Shown here piece after piece: positions 1 to 8,817 of a stretch of 55,338 nt of DNA. This stretch comes from Perlabentimonas gracilis (lineage in GTDB: Bacteria; Bacteroidota; Bacteroidia; Bacteroidales; Tenuifilaceae). Below the pieces are notes generated by a model. The model had not been told where the DNA came from, did no database searches, and saw only the letters and a list, made by a program, of their open reading frames with translations. Position 1 is the stretch's first letter, and each line of letters starts with the position of its first letter. The DNA lies in NCBI RefSeq assembly GCF_011174675.1, contig NZ_JAANIG010000031.1:1-55338 (forward strand), written 5' to 3'. Made by a program: the position numbers and the translations under genes.

Positions 1-235
1 GCGCTTTATCATGATCAATCAGGGCACTAGGGATCGGGAGTTCTTTTACTTTAGGCTAAGGAACTATTTCTCTTAGCACCTCAAAATAATATTTAGCCAT
101 AGTTTGATAAAGTGATAGGTATAAATTTCATTTATAATGCTGATATTGTTATTTTTGTTAGCTGGTGATTAAACAGGAGAAACCCAACAGATCTATCGAT
201 AAAGCCTAAAACACCCTAAAAACCTTTAATCAGCT
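1..235. other. leader region of the PorE-like gene
   Basis: No gene is visible. Positions 150-157 read TATTTTTG, a match to the Bacteroidota -7 box TAnnTTTG, but there is no TTG at the right distance upstream, so the promoter is weakly supported. A transcript from there would have a leader of about 70 bases before the ATG at 236. Confidence 0.35.
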
Positions 236-2497
236 ATGTGTACCCAATTGCAAAGTCCCAAGGCCCTGGTGAGAGTTGTGCTAGTGTGGCTGCTTGCTGC
301 TCCGGCATTTTGCGGATGGACCCAGGAGGTCGACTACAAAACAACCTTTGCCGATGCCGAGTATTACTTCCTGTTTAACGATGCTCAGGAGGCGTTGCCG
401 TTGTATCTGAGGTTACACAACGAGAACCCAGATAATGCTAATCTTCTCTACCGCATAGGGCGTTCTTACCTTAGTATCCCAGGTCTTAAGCACAAGGCAA
501 TTGAACCACTATCTGAAGCTGTTAAAAGCATCAATCCGTCATATCAGGAAGGGTCGTATCGCGAAGTTGGAGCACCACCCAATGCGTATTTTTACCTGGG
601 CGAGGCTTACCGTATTGAGGGTAAGTTCGACAAGGCTATTGAAGCTTACAACGTATTTAGGCAGCAGCTCGATGCAAAGGATGTGTACAACCTCGACTAC
701 GTCGATCAGCAGATTCAGGCATGCCTGCGTGCCGACAGAATGATTGATCAGTCAAGGAAGCTACAAAGCAATTTGGTTCCCATTGGCCAGGGCGAATCGT
801 TTATTCATGGCGCGGCACTCTCTCATGATTCGAACACCCTGCTTTACACGCTTAAGGAAAAATTTTACGATGCTATCTATGTGTGCGAGAAGAATGAGGA
901 GGGTACCTGGGGAACGCCCCACAATATAACATTGGATATTGGTCTTGAGGGAGAACTCTTTTCCACATCAATAAATAGCAATGGCACCGAAATATTCCTC
1001 TTTAAGAACGATAATGGTACAGGTAATATATATAGCAGCGTAAAGGTTGATGGGCAGTGGCAAAAGGCGAAAAAATTAGGTAAACCTATCAATACAAGGT
1101 ATTGGGAAACCTTTGCTTCCATATCGCCCAATGGGCAAACCCTTTACTTCTCATCCAACCGAAGAGGAGGATATGGTGGTCTTGATATTTATCAAAGCAG
1201 CCGTCTACCCAACGGCGACTGGGGAGAGGCTGTTAATATGGGATCAAATATAAATACACCTCATAACGAGGAGGCTCCCTACCTTTCGCCCGATGGATCA
1301 AGGCTTTACTTTATTTCCCAGGGGCACAAGTCGCTGGGGGGATACGATGTTTTTTACTCGCAAAAACTAGAGAGTGGCGAATGGTCGACACCCCTAAACC
1401 TGGGGTATCCCATTAGCACCCCCGATGATGACATGTGGTATTTCCCCATAAGCACCGAGGAGGGAATCGTGTCGTTGGTTGAGCGAGGTCAGCCCTGGAT
1501 TAGCAATTTGTATCAGATTTCGCTGGTAAACGAGGTTAAACCCGAAATGGTAACCATAAAGGGGCACCTACAGCTCGCAAATAGCTACGAGGTGCAAGGC
1601 CAACTTTTTAACGTTGTCCTTGTAAGTCCATCAACTAATGACACCATACATCAAGTTAACCCCGAAGATATTAGCGGCTTATTTGCTTTTGATGTAACCC
1701 CTGGGGAGTATAGAATTGAAGCCAAAGGCGAAGGGTACGTCACGGAGAGTATTTCCATTGCAATACCTAATACTTTTGCCGAGCCCGATTTTGGGGTAAC
1801 CATTAACCTCAAGCCCCAAGAGGTTAACGCAGGAAAGCTTTTGGCCATTCGAAGCGTGCTTTTCGACTTTGATTGCGATGCTCTATCGGATGAGGCTGTA
1901 AGGGAGTTGGAAAAGTTGTACCTGTTCCTTCATCAAAACCCCACCCTTGAAATAGAGGTGTGCGGACATACCGATAGCAAGGGGTCAAGAGCCTATAACA
2001 AAGGGTTATCGCTCCGAAGGGCAAAATCAGTTGTAGGGTATCTTACCGACAGAGGGATTGAGCCAGAACGCTTAACCGTAAGAGGCGCAGGCTCAATGGA
2101 GAGCATAGCGCAAAATAAGTTCCCCGATGGAACCGATAATCCCGCTGGCAGGAGGTTGAATCGCCGATCGTCGATTAGGGTGTTGAATTCCGAAAGGAAT
2201 GTAGATGTTGTGGATGAACTGGATGTGCCAGAACATCTAAAGATTAGGGTTCAGAACTACACCATCCTTTTGGCTCCAGTTAACACAAATGTTGATATTG
2301 ATAAGCTGCAGGTCGTTAATTCTCAGTCGGGGCTTGAGAGTTTCCGGTTAATTGGCCGTAGGAATAGCTTTGCTTATGCCTTGGGGCATTTCGATCATAA
2401 GTCCGATGCCATTGTCGCTCTTAACCTGGCCATCGATAGTGGTTTCACTCAGGCATCAATTGTTGGCGAGGACGATTTAAAAATGCTGATTGAGTAG
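236..2497 (+). CDS. PorE-like OmpA-family protein (TPR, beta-propeller, CRD, OmpA)
   Basis: An exported 753-residue envelope protein. After a hydrophobic signal segment (about residues 10-29) come TPR-like helices (about 36-165, with NPDNANLLYRIG), then a WD40/PD40-type propeller (about 195-425) with repeated SPDG/SPNG-xxLYF motifs, then a carboxypeptidase-regulatory-like beta domain (about 440-530), an OmpA peptidoglycan-binding domain (about 541-651, LFDFDCDALS and GHTDSKGS) and a C-terminal SPOR-like stretch (about 665-753). TPR, propeller, CRD and OmpA in this order is the layout of PorE, which anchors the type IX secretion machinery to peptidoglycan. Many Bacteroidota carry several proteins of this layout, so a secretion role is an inference; no other T9SS gene is in the window. 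The SPOR-like tail would be an addition to classical PorE. Confidence 0.85.
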   Translation: MCTQLQSPKALVRVVLVWLLAAPAFCGWTQEVDYKTTFADAEYYFLFNDAQEALPLYLRLHNENPDNANLLYRIGRSYLSIPGLKHKAIEPLSEAVKSINPSYQEGSYREVGAPPNAYFYLGEAYRIEGKFDKAIEAYNVFRQQLDAKDVYNLDYVDQQIQACLRADRMIDQSRKLQSNLVPIGQGESFIHGAALSHDSNTLLYTLKEKFYDAIYVCEKNEEGTWGTPHNITLDIGLEGELFSTSINSNGTEIFLFKNDNGTGNIYSSVKVDGQWQKAKKLGKPINTRYWETFASISPNGQTLYFSSNRRGGYGGLDIYQSSRLPNGDWGEAVNMGSNINTPHNEEAPYLSPDGSRLYFISQGHKSLGGYDVFYSQKLESGEWSTPLNLGYPISTPDDDMWYFPISTEEGIVSLVERGQPWISNLYQISLVNEVKPEMVTIKGHLQLANSYEVQGQLFNVVLVSPSTNDTIHQVNPEDISGLFAFDVTPGEYRIEAKGEGYVTESISIAIPNTFAEPDFGVTINLKPQEVNAGKLLAIRSVLFDFDCDALSDEAVRELEKLYLFLHQNPTLEIEVCGHTDSKGSRAYNKGLSLRRAKSVVGYLTDRGIEPERLTVRGAGSMESIAQNKFPDGTDNPAGRRLNRRSSIRVLNSERNVDVVDELDVPEHLKIRVQNYTILLAPVNTNVDIDKLQVVNSQSGLESFRLIGRRNSFAYALGHFDHKSDAIVALNLAIDSGFTQASIVGEDDLKMLIE

Positions 2498-2637
2498 TTG
2501 TTACAAATCTCAATAATTAATCATTGTAAGCTGCACTTGTACTATGGTTTACAGCCCAAAGTGGATGTGAACCATTCTCTTTTTTGAAGTGAGTAATTGA
2601 ATCGAGCCACGGCATAGGTTCTCACTCCAAAAATAAA

Positions 2638-2645
2638 TACCTTTG
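2638..2645 (+). promoter_or_regulatory. -7 promoter element before the acetyltransferase
   Basis: TACCTTTG matches TAnnTTTG. Transcription would begin only a few bases before the ATG at 2656 or 2662, so the message would be nearly leaderless. No clear -33 TTG is present. Confidence 0.4.
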
Positions 2646-2655
2646 TGGCAAACAA

Positions 2656-3228
2656 ATGCTTATGTCGTTCAGTACCCTTGAGAATAGCGTGGTTAAGCTA
2701 CGGGCTCCCGAGCCCGACGATGTTGATATGCTTTATGCCTGGGAGAATAATATGGAGATATGGAAGGCCAGCAATACCCTAACCCCCTTCTCGCGTTACG
2801 TGCTTAAGAAGTACATCGAAACATCACACCTCGATATTTGGGAGACCAAACAGCTGAGGCTTATTATCGAAGCTAAAACTCAAAGTTCACTTATGATGGT
2901 GCCCGTGGGGCTTGTTGATCTTTTCGATTTCGATCCCTTCCATCTTCGTGCGGGTATTGGAATTCTTATTGCCAACAAGGAGTATAGGCAAAAGGGATAT
3001 GCCACCGAGGCTCTAAGCCTTCTAGTTCGATACTCGTTTGAAACCCTCCAGCTGCATCAGCTGTACTGCAACATCTCTGCCGATAACCAGGTGAGCATTC
3101 AGCTATTTGCAAACGCTGGATTTGTATGTGTGGGAACAAAAAAGGAGTGGATTAAAGGGGTAGATGGGTGGAAGGATGAGAAAATGTTTCAGCTGCTAAA
3201 TCCCCTTAATAGTTTAGCAAAAAGTTAA
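2656..3228 (+). CDS. GNAT-family N-acetyltransferase (RimJ/RimL-like)
   Basis: A 190-residue cytoplasmic acetyltransferase. The N-terminal LRAPEPDDVDMLYAWE strand-helix, the acetyl-CoA loop near residue 115 (EYRQKGYATEAL, a good R-x-x-G-x-A motif) and the C-terminal NxxSIQLFANAGF segment are typical of the RimJ/RimL/SpeG branch, which transfers acetyl groups to protein N-termini, polyamines or small amines. The substrate cannot be read from sequence. ATG at 2662 (third residue) is an equally possible start given the promoter position. It ends two bases from the stop of the convergent HsdR_N-like gene, leaving no room for a separate terminator. Confidence 0.88.
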   Translation: MLMSFSTLENSVVKLRAPEPDDVDMLYAWENNMEIWKASNTLTPFSRYVLKKYIETSHLDIWETKQLRLIIEAKTQSSLMMVPVGLVDLFDFDPFHLRAGIGILIANKEYRQKGYATEALSLLVRYSFETLQLHQLYCNISADNQVSIQLFANAGFVCVGTKKEWIKGVDGWKDEKMFQLLNPLNSLAKS

Positions 3229-3229
3229 A

Positions 3230-3685
3230 CTACTCAATTTCCCCAAAACTTGGAATCTCCAATAGCGGGGTGAATGATCTTTTCTCTAAATCAATTCTAC
3301 TACAAAAGTGCGAAACTCCATTGGTAACCACAAGCAACTGTGCTTTTAGCACAAGGTTATAGCGTGCGGCTTGGGTATAGGTTGAATTGCTTAGGATAAC
3401 CGTGGGGGCCTTACACTCCACAACCACAACCGGTTTGGCCATTCGGTTGTAAACAACTATGTCGGCACGCTGGGGCATCCCATTTATCATCACGGGCATT
3501 TCTACCGATATTAGGCCGATGGGGTACTGCTTCTTTTCCACTAGGTAGTTTATGAAATGCTGACGCACCCACTCCTCAGGGGTAAGGGCTACAAACTTTT
3601 TTCGGATGATATCGAATATCTGTTTCTGCCCATTCAAGGTGCGTGTCTTCACATCAAAAAAAGGTAGATTTAGCTGGTGTTCCAT
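3230..3685 (-). CDS. HsdR N-terminal-like nuclease-fold protein
   Basis: A small protein (151 residues from the ATG at 3685; the longer frame starts with TTG and is unlikely) that corresponds to the N-terminal nuclease-fold domain of type I restriction R subunits (HSDR_N_2). The PD-(D/E)xK-type signature is visible as RADIVVYNR followed by VVVVECKAP. There is no helicase part, so this is not a restriction enzyme subunit in itself. In Bacteroidota this stand-alone gene often lies divergently beside a replication gene such as holA, as here; its role is unknown. It may be an active nuclease in DNA repair or a non-catalytic DNA-binding domain. Confidence 0.8.
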   Translation of the reverse strand: MEHQLNLPFFDVKTRTLNGQKQIFDIIRKKFVALTPEEWVRQHFINYLVEKKQYPIGLISVEMPVMINGMPQRADIVVYNRMAKPVVVVECKAPTVILSNSTYTQAARYNLVLKAQLLVVTNGVSHFCSRIDLEKRSFTPLLEIPSFGEIE

Positions 3686-3771
3686 AGAGTGGATTTGCTG
3701 CAAAGATTGCAAAATATGGTTACACCGCAAAAGGAATATGCCTACTGTTTATGAAAGGGCAAAAAAAGTTG

Positions 3772-3779
3772 TATTTTTG
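3772..3779 (+). promoter_or_regulatory. -7 promoter element before amn
   Basis: TATTTTTG matches TAnnTTTG, 55 bases before the ATG at 3835. The upstream box is unclear. It lies between the divergent HsdR_N-like gene and amn and would drive amn-holA. Confidence 0.45.
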
Positions 3780-3834
3780 TTCAATCTTGCCGGTAATGGC
3801 ATCTAGCGTTGGATAAATATTAATTGCAAACCAT

Positions 3835-4605
3835 ATGAGAACTAAAGAAGAAATTGTAAGAAACTGGCTGCCACGTTATACTGGCCAAAAGCTTGAGGAT
3901 TTTGGAAGCTACATATTGCTAACGAATTTTAGAGGTTATCTCGACTTTTTTGCCGAGTTCCATAATACTTCAATTGTAGATCCACAGGCTAATATGCCCT
4001 GTGCTACTGCCGATGGTATTACCATGATCGATTTTGGTATGGGTAGCCCCAATGCAGCAACCGTTATGGACTTGCTTGGCGCCATTATGCCTAAGGCTGT
4101 TTTGTTCTTGGGTAAGTGCGGAGGCCTTAAAAAGAAAAGCGAGCTGGGCGATTTTATCCTCCCCATTGCCGCCATTCGTCATGAGGGAACTTCAAACGAC
4201 TATTTCCCTCCTGAGGTTCCTGCATTACCCGCATTTAACTTGCAGCGGGCCGTTTCAACAACCATTCGTAACAATAACCGCGACTACTGGACAGGTACTG
4301 TAATTACCACCAACCGTAGGGTTTGGGAGTACGACGAAGATTTTAAGGAGTACCTTCGCACCATTAGGGCAATGGCCATCGATATGGAAACTGCCACAAT
4401 ATTTTCTGTTGGTTTTGCCAACGAAATCCCCGTGGGAGCTCTGCTGCTAGTGTCCGATCAGCCAATGATTTCAACAGGGGTAAAAACCTCTGAGAGCGAT
4501 AGGGTAATCACAAACCTTTATGTCGACGATCATATTAAGATTGGTATTGAGTCGCTGCAGGAGCTCAAGAACGAGGGCAAATCAGTAAAACACCTAAGGT
4601 TTTAA
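3835..4605 (+). CDS. amn: AMP nucleosidase
   Basis: A 256-residue nucleoside-phosphorylase-fold enzyme that splits AMP into adenine and ribose 5-phosphate. Visible family marks are the glycine-rich stretch FLGKCGGLKKKSELGDFILP, the region ESDRVI, and the MAIDMETATIFSVG segment whose M-E-x pair binds the ribose in this fold. It is the short form, without the N-terminal domain of the E. coli enzyme (about 480 residues), as is usual in Bacteroidota. It is followed 15 bases later by holA in the same direction. A related nucleoside phosphorylase is the only real alternative. Confidence 0.88.
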   Translation: MRTKEEIVRNWLPRYTGQKLEDFGSYILLTNFRGYLDFFAEFHNTSIVDPQANMPCATADGITMIDFGMGSPNAATVMDLLGAIMPKAVLFLGKCGGLKKKSELGDFILPIAAIRHEGTSNDYFPPEVPALPAFNLQRAVSTTIRNNNRDYWTGTVITTNRRVWEYDEDFKEYLRTIRAMAIDMETATIFSVGFANEIPVGALLLVSDQPMISTGVKTSESDRVITNLYVDDHIKIGIESLQELKNEGKSVKHLRF

Positions 4606-4620
4606 AAAGTATTTTTTTTG

Positions 4621-5658
4621 ATGGCCAAGCGTAAAACTATTGCCGATACCTCTGCTGAGATTGTTAACGAGCTCAAGAAAAAGATCTACAAGCCCGTGTA
4701 CATCCTCTCAGGTGATGAACATTACTATATTGATGTAATCTCCGACTTTATTGCCGAGGATGTGCTGAACGATTCTGAGAAAGCGTTTAACCAAACCGTG
4801 GTGTACGGCAAGGATATAGATGTGAATGCAATAATCGAAACCTCGCGTCGGTTTCCCATGATGGCAAATCATCAGGTGGTAATTGTTAAGGAGGCTCAGC
4901 AGATTAAGAAGCTCGAGGAGTTGGAGTTGTACCTAAAGGCTCCTCAAAAGTCTACCATACTGGTAATCTGTCACAAGCTGGCTCCTGGGGCAAAGGTGGG
5001 AGTTGGGCTTAAAAAGTTATTCACCCTGGCAGGTAAGGTTGGGGTTTACTTCGAGAGCAAACGGCTTTACGATAATCAGGTTCCCGCTTGGATCGCCAGC
5101 TTCCTTGCTCAAAAGGGATTGTCCCTGTCGCCAGCATCGGCAGAGCTGTTAAAGGACTACCTGGGCAACGACTTGAGCAAGGTTGTTAACGAGCTCGATA
5201 AGCTAATAATAACATTGCCCCAAGGGCAAACAAAGATTACAACCGAGCATATTGAGCAAAATATTGGCATTAGTAAAGATTTTAATCGCTTTGAGCTCAC
5301 CAACGCATTGGGTGCTCGCGATGTGCTTAAGGCGAATCGTATCGTCGATTATTTTGCCAAAAACCCTGGCCCAAATCCAATGGTGCTGACTACCATGGCC
5401 ATTTACAGCTATTTCAACAAGGTGTTTAAGTGTCACTTTATAGCCGATAAGTCGGAGAGGTCACTCGCCCTAGCGTTGGGGGTAAACCCCTTCTTTGTGT
5501 CAGACTACTTAAGTGCAGCCAAAAGGTATAACCCTCGTAAATGCGTTCAAATTTTCGAAATGCTTAGGGAGTACGACCTGCGCTCAAAGGGGGTAAATAA
5601 CGATAATGTAGACGGCGGAGAGCTCCTCAAGGAACTGGTATACAAAATTCTTCATTAG
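4621..5658 (+). CDS. holA: DNA polymerase III subunit delta
   Basis: A clamp-loader subunit of about 345 residues that opens the sliding clamp. The N-terminal PVYILSGDEHYYIDVISDFI is the HolA signature (xxLxGxExxLxxxxxxxI). The middle has a degenerate AAA+ core and the C-terminal third is the helical collar. The ATG at 4621 is chosen; the frame also has a TTG at 4618 directly before it. It forms an operon with amn upstream and the rhomboid gene 23 bases downstream. Confidence 0.9.
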   Translation: MAKRKTIADTSAEIVNELKKKIYKPVYILSGDEHYYIDVISDFIAEDVLNDSEKAFNQTVVYGKDIDVNAIIETSRRFPMMANHQVVIVKEAQQIKKLEELELYLKAPQKSTILVICHKLAPGAKVGVGLKKLFTLAGKVGVYFESKRLYDNQVPAWIASFLAQKGLSLSPASAELLKDYLGNDLSKVVNELDKLIITLPQGQTKITTEHIEQNIGISKDFNRFELTNALGARDVLKANRIVDYFAKNPGPNPMVLTTMAIYSYFNKVFKCHFIADKSERSLALALGVNPFFVSDYLSAAKRYNPRKCVQIFEMLREYDLRSKGVNNDNVDGGELLKELVYKILH

Positions 5659-5681
5659 CACTAGCGTAAGCTTTTCTTTTT

Positions 5682-6299
5682 ATGACTTTTCTAATAATTG
5701 CCATAACAGGTGTTGTTTCCTTTCTTGCTTTAAGCAATAAAGAGTTAATGGGTAAACTTTTGCTAAGCCCATATCAAGTAGTACACCGTAAGCAGTGGTA
5801 TCGCATTTTAAGCCATGCTTTGGTTCATGCCGATTTTATGCACTTGCTTATCAATATGATAGTGTTCCTGTCGTTTGGGTTGGCCGTAGAGTCCCTTTTT
5901 AAGCAGCTCGAGGCGAATGGTGTAATAGGCAGTGCAACTTTTCATTTCTTTACTCTTTATGTTGGGGGAGTAGTTATTAGCTGCCTTTCGACCCTGCGTA
6001 AGCATAAGGATAATTTCTACTACCAAGGGGTGGGGGCATCGGGTGCCGTTTCGGCGGTGGTTTTTTCCAGCATTTTTTTTAGGCCTTTAGATAATCTTTA
6101 CATCATGGGTATACTTCCCGTGCCTGCCATAATATTTGGCGTGGGCTATCTAGTTTACTCGCACTACATGAGCAAGAAATCTGGCGACAACATCAACCAT
6201 GACGCCCACTTTATTGGTGCTGTTTATGGCTTTATCTATCCACTTTTAATTGACCCTAAACTAATTAGGGTTTTCCTAAGTCAGCTGGGGTTATGGTAG
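5682..6299 (+). CDS. rhomboid-family intramembrane serine protease
   Basis: A 205-residue inner-membrane protein of six predicted helices. The catalytic serine is S120 in GASGAV and the catalytic histidine is H176 in HDAHFIGAVYG. The HADFMHLLINM segment (about 49-59) is the conserved loop-helix of rhomboids. It cleaves helices of membrane proteins inside the bilayer; the substrate is unknown. The last seven bases overlap the Nudix gene, which indicates translational coupling. Confidence 0.92.
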   Translation: MTFLIIAITGVVSFLALSNKELMGKLLLSPYQVVHRKQWYRILSHALVHADFMHLLINMIVFLSFGLAVESLFKQLEANGVIGSATFHFFTLYVGGVVISCLSTLRKHKDNFYYQGVGASGAVSAVVFSSIFFRPLDNLYIMGILPVPAIIFGVGYLVYSHYMSKKSGDNINHDAHFIGAVYGFIYPLLIDPKLIRVFLSQLGLW

Positions 6300-6724
6300 A
6301 CTACCAATTGAATTTTCATAGCATCGACAGCAGTAATCCAAGTTACAACTACGTGGTTATTATAACCCGATACAACGACGAGTGGGTTTGGGTTCGAAAG
6401 CATAATTCGCATACATGGGAAGTTCCAGGAGGCCATGTTGAGGCTGGTGAATTGCCCGAGGATGCCGCTCAGCGAGAGCTGTGGGAGGAAACGGGTGCGC
6501 TTACATACAGCTTAAGCCCAGTGTGCGACTTTTCCATTGTAAGCCTGGGTAAGCGCAGCTATAATAGGCTGTTTTTTGCTCAGGTTGATGAGTTTGGCGA
6601 GCTACCCAGCTTTGAGATTCAGGAGGTGTTGTTTTCCAGTAGTATTCCCAAAAGTTTAACCCATGGCACCATACAGCCCATACTAATGCAAAGGGCAATA
6701 GATATGCTAAAGCTGGAGAATTAA
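6293..6724 (+). CDS. Nudix hydrolase
   Basis: A 143-residue hydrolase of nucleoside-diphosphate-linked compounds. The complete Nudix box spans about residues 47-69: GHVEAGELPEDAAQREL followed by WEETG, giving Gx5Ex7REUxEExGU with all metal-binding glutamates present. The substrate is not predictable. The start overlaps the rhomboid gene and the next ATG follows the stop at once, so it is the centre of a coupled operon. Confidence 0.92.
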   Translation: MVDYQLNFHSIDSSNPSYNYVVIITRYNDEWVWVRKHNSHTWEVPGGHVEAGELPEDAAQRELWEETGALTYSLSPVCDFSIVSLGKRSYNRLFFAQVDEFGELPSFEIQEVLFSSSIPKSLTHGTIQPILMQRAIDMLKLEN

Positions 6725-7579
6725 ATGGATCGTCAATACGTTTGGCATAATGGAGATTTTTCTCGTATCAACGAGCCTGTTGTAGCCGCAGGCAATAGAT
6801 CGTTTTTGTATGGCGATGGATTTTTCGAAACCATTCATGCTTTTGGAACAGAGGCTAAGTACCTACAGCATCATCTGGCCCGTATTATTAAAAGTGCCGA
6901 GCTGTTATCGATGGAGCTTCCTCCATTTTTCAAGGATGACTTTCTTGGCAAGGAGATTACCCGGCTTTTGAATAAGAATAGAATTTTCGATAGCGCTAGG
7001 GTTCGCCTAACAATCTTTCGAGAGCAAGGGGGGCTGTACACCCCAACCAGAAGTACCGTGGGTATGTTGATGTTTGCCGAAACCCTGCAAAGCAACTACT
7101 ACCCCTTAAATTCTAAAGGGTTGGTGGTAGATTTGTACACAGATATTCGCAAGCCTATTAATATACTATCGCCCCTTAAAAGCTGCAATGCTCAGCTATA
7201 CGTTATGGCTGGTCTACACAAGCAGCGGCTGGGTGTTGACGATTGCCTATTGATCAACGATCAGAACAGAGTTGTTGAGGCCATATCATCAAACCTTTTC
7301 TTGGTGAAAGGCGACAAGATTATTACCCCATCGCTTGGCGAAGGCTGTGTTGCTGGAGTTATGCGACAGGTGGTTATCGATTTGGCCATTAGGAATGGTT
7401 ATAAACTCAATACAAATGCAGCCATTGAGCCCGAAATGCTGCTCAATGCCGACGAGTTGTTTTTAACCAACGCTGTAAGCGGTATTAAGTGGATTGTAGG
7501 CCTTCGCCAAAAGCGATATTTTGGATTGGTAAGCCGAAAGCTAAGTGACTTGCTTAACGAGGAAACCTTCGGCGTTTAG
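6725..7579 (+). CDS. class IV aminotransferase (IlvE/PabC/D-amino-acid type)
   Basis: A 284-residue PLP enzyme. The fold-type IV marks are FLYGDGFFETIHAF near the N-terminus, the PLP lysine K152 in SPLKSCNAQLYV, the conserved glutamate region NRVVEAISSNLFLV, and TNAVSGIKWI for phosphate and carboxylate binding. Members act as branched-chain aminotransferase, 4-amino-4-deoxychorismate lyase or D-amino-acid aminotransferase, and sequence alone does not separate these. The FxGDGxFET pattern and length favour a PabC-like role in folate synthesis. The stop overlaps that of the convergent algH gene by four bases. Confidence 0.85.
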   Translation: MDRQYVWHNGDFSRINEPVVAAGNRSFLYGDGFFETIHAFGTEAKYLQHHLARIIKSAELLSMELPPFFKDDFLGKEITRLLNKNRIFDSARVRLTIFREQGGLYTPTRSTVGMLMFAETLQSNYYPLNSKGLVVDLYTDIRKPINILSPLKSCNAQLYVMAGLHKQRLGVDDCLLINDQNRVVEAISSNLFLVKGDKIITPSLGEGCVAGVMRQVVIDLAIRNGYKLNTNAAIEPEMLLNADELFLTNAVSGIKWIVGLRQKRYFGLVSRKLSDLLNEETFGV

Positions 7580-8163
7580 TTTAGCGATGGGTTGAGCGGA
7601 TAGATAGTCCATGGTTTGTACTTTGGCCCCATTTGCATAACGGCTCTATTCCACAGGTCATCCTTACCGGCCATGATTTGTACCATATCGAGTTCCGAAA
7701 CTACCCAACTGTTTTCCTTTAGCTCATTGGCCAGCTGATCTTTTCCCCAACCCGAGTAGCCAACAAAAAATCTAATTTGTCGTGAGGTAAGCTTTCCCTG
7801 CTCGATAAGCTTTTTTACGGCGTCAAAATCGCCACCCCAAAAAAGACCATCGGTAACCTCGTTGGTGTTGGGTATTAAATGACCCACCGTGTGTATAAAA
7901 TGTATACTGTTTGGACTTACTGGCCCTCCAATGGAGGTTACTACTTTTATATCGGGAAAATCGGGAATCAGCTCGTTAAGCTTAACATCAATGATATTGT
8001 TTAGAACGTAGCCTATGGTGCCCTGGTCGTTATGCTCAACCAAAAGGATAACCGCTCGCTTAAAATATTGATCAATCAGCCCTGGCTCGGCAATAAGCAC
8101 CCTGCCCTCCTTGGGGGAGATTAGGTTGTGCTTAATGTTGAAGAAATCAATATTCCGTTCCAT
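7576..8163 (-). CDS. YqgE/AlgH family protein
   Basis: A 195-residue protein of the DUF179 family. The N-terminal KEGRVLIAEPGLIDQYFKRA and the VEHNDQGTIGYVLN segment, then GGPVSPNSIHFIH and RFFVGYSGWGKDQL, are the hallmark blocks. It is widespread in Gram-negative bacteria; an early link to alginate regulation gave the name, but the biochemical role is not settled. It is convergent with the aminotransferase and is separated by 155 bases without a gene from the exported protein upstream of it. Confidence 0.9.
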   Translation of the reverse strand: MERNIDFFNIKHNLISPKEGRVLIAEPGLIDQYFKRAVILLVEHNDQGTIGYVLNNIIDVKLNELIPDFPDIKVVTSIGGPVSPNSIHFIHTVGHLIPNTNEVTDGLFWGGDFDAVKKLIEQGKLTSRQIRFFVGYSGWGKDQLANELKENSWVVSELDMVQIMAGKDDLWNRAVMQMGPKYKPWTIYPLNPSLN

Positions 8164-8318
8164 GGTTGTATGCTGTTAACTATGCTCGATATGTTGTTTT
8201 GTAGCAATAACCTGTCTTATGTATTATGCTGTTGCTACACTTTCAGTACTTGAAATCAACAAGGCTACAGATACAAATGGCGTGCCATTACGCTTGGTTT
8301 GGCTAACCCCAGGTTGGG

Positions 8319-8795
8319 TTATAGCTCTCCGGCAAACCCCGATTTTGGTATGCGTCGATAGAGTATTGGAACACCCAGGCAGGCCCTATTCTGCCTAAAG
8401 TCTCTGAATTTAGCATCCTTGGCCAGTAAGGTAACCTCCACTATCACAATGGTTGTGTTCTCAATGGAAACTCCAATTGATTCCACGTAATCATCCATCT
8501 CGTTGTCGTACAATGGAATGCCGGTGTCCTTTTCGGTAATCACATAGTGGATTGGGTAAAACTTGCGTTCGGTGCAAAATATTATGCGGTAATCCATATT
8601 GCCAAAAAGGGTCATCTGGAATTTGTAGGTTTTGCGTGCTTCGAGGTATGAACTTTTCGATTGGCTCGACAGGATCATATCTTTAGCCTCCTGAGGGCTG
8701 GGTCTACAGCTAATACGGTTGTAATACTCATCGCATTGCGAGTAGCTCGCCATGCTAAACAGTAGTGCTGTTATTGTGATGATAAAAGGCTTCAT
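8319..8795 (-). CDS. small exported protein of unknown function
   Basis: Family not recognised. 158 residues with a clear Sec signal peptide (MKPFIITITALLFSMASYSQ, cut before C or D). The mature part has five cysteines, at least two of which could pair in the periplasm, and looks mainly beta (YKFQMTLFGNMDYRIIFC). It lies 22 bases after a lipoprotein gene, which in turn follows the ABC transporter, so all three may act together in the envelope. Confidence 0.7.
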   Translation of the reverse strand: MKPFIITITALLFSMASYSQCDEYYNRISCRPSPQEAKDMILSSQSKSSYLEARKTYKFQMTLFGNMDYRIIFCTERKFYPIHYVITEKDTGIPLYDNEMDDYVESIGVSIENTTIVIVEVTLLAKDAKFRDFRQNRACLGVPILYRRIPKSGFAGEL

Positions 8796-8817
8796 ATCTT
8801 TTGGGAATTACTAGGTG

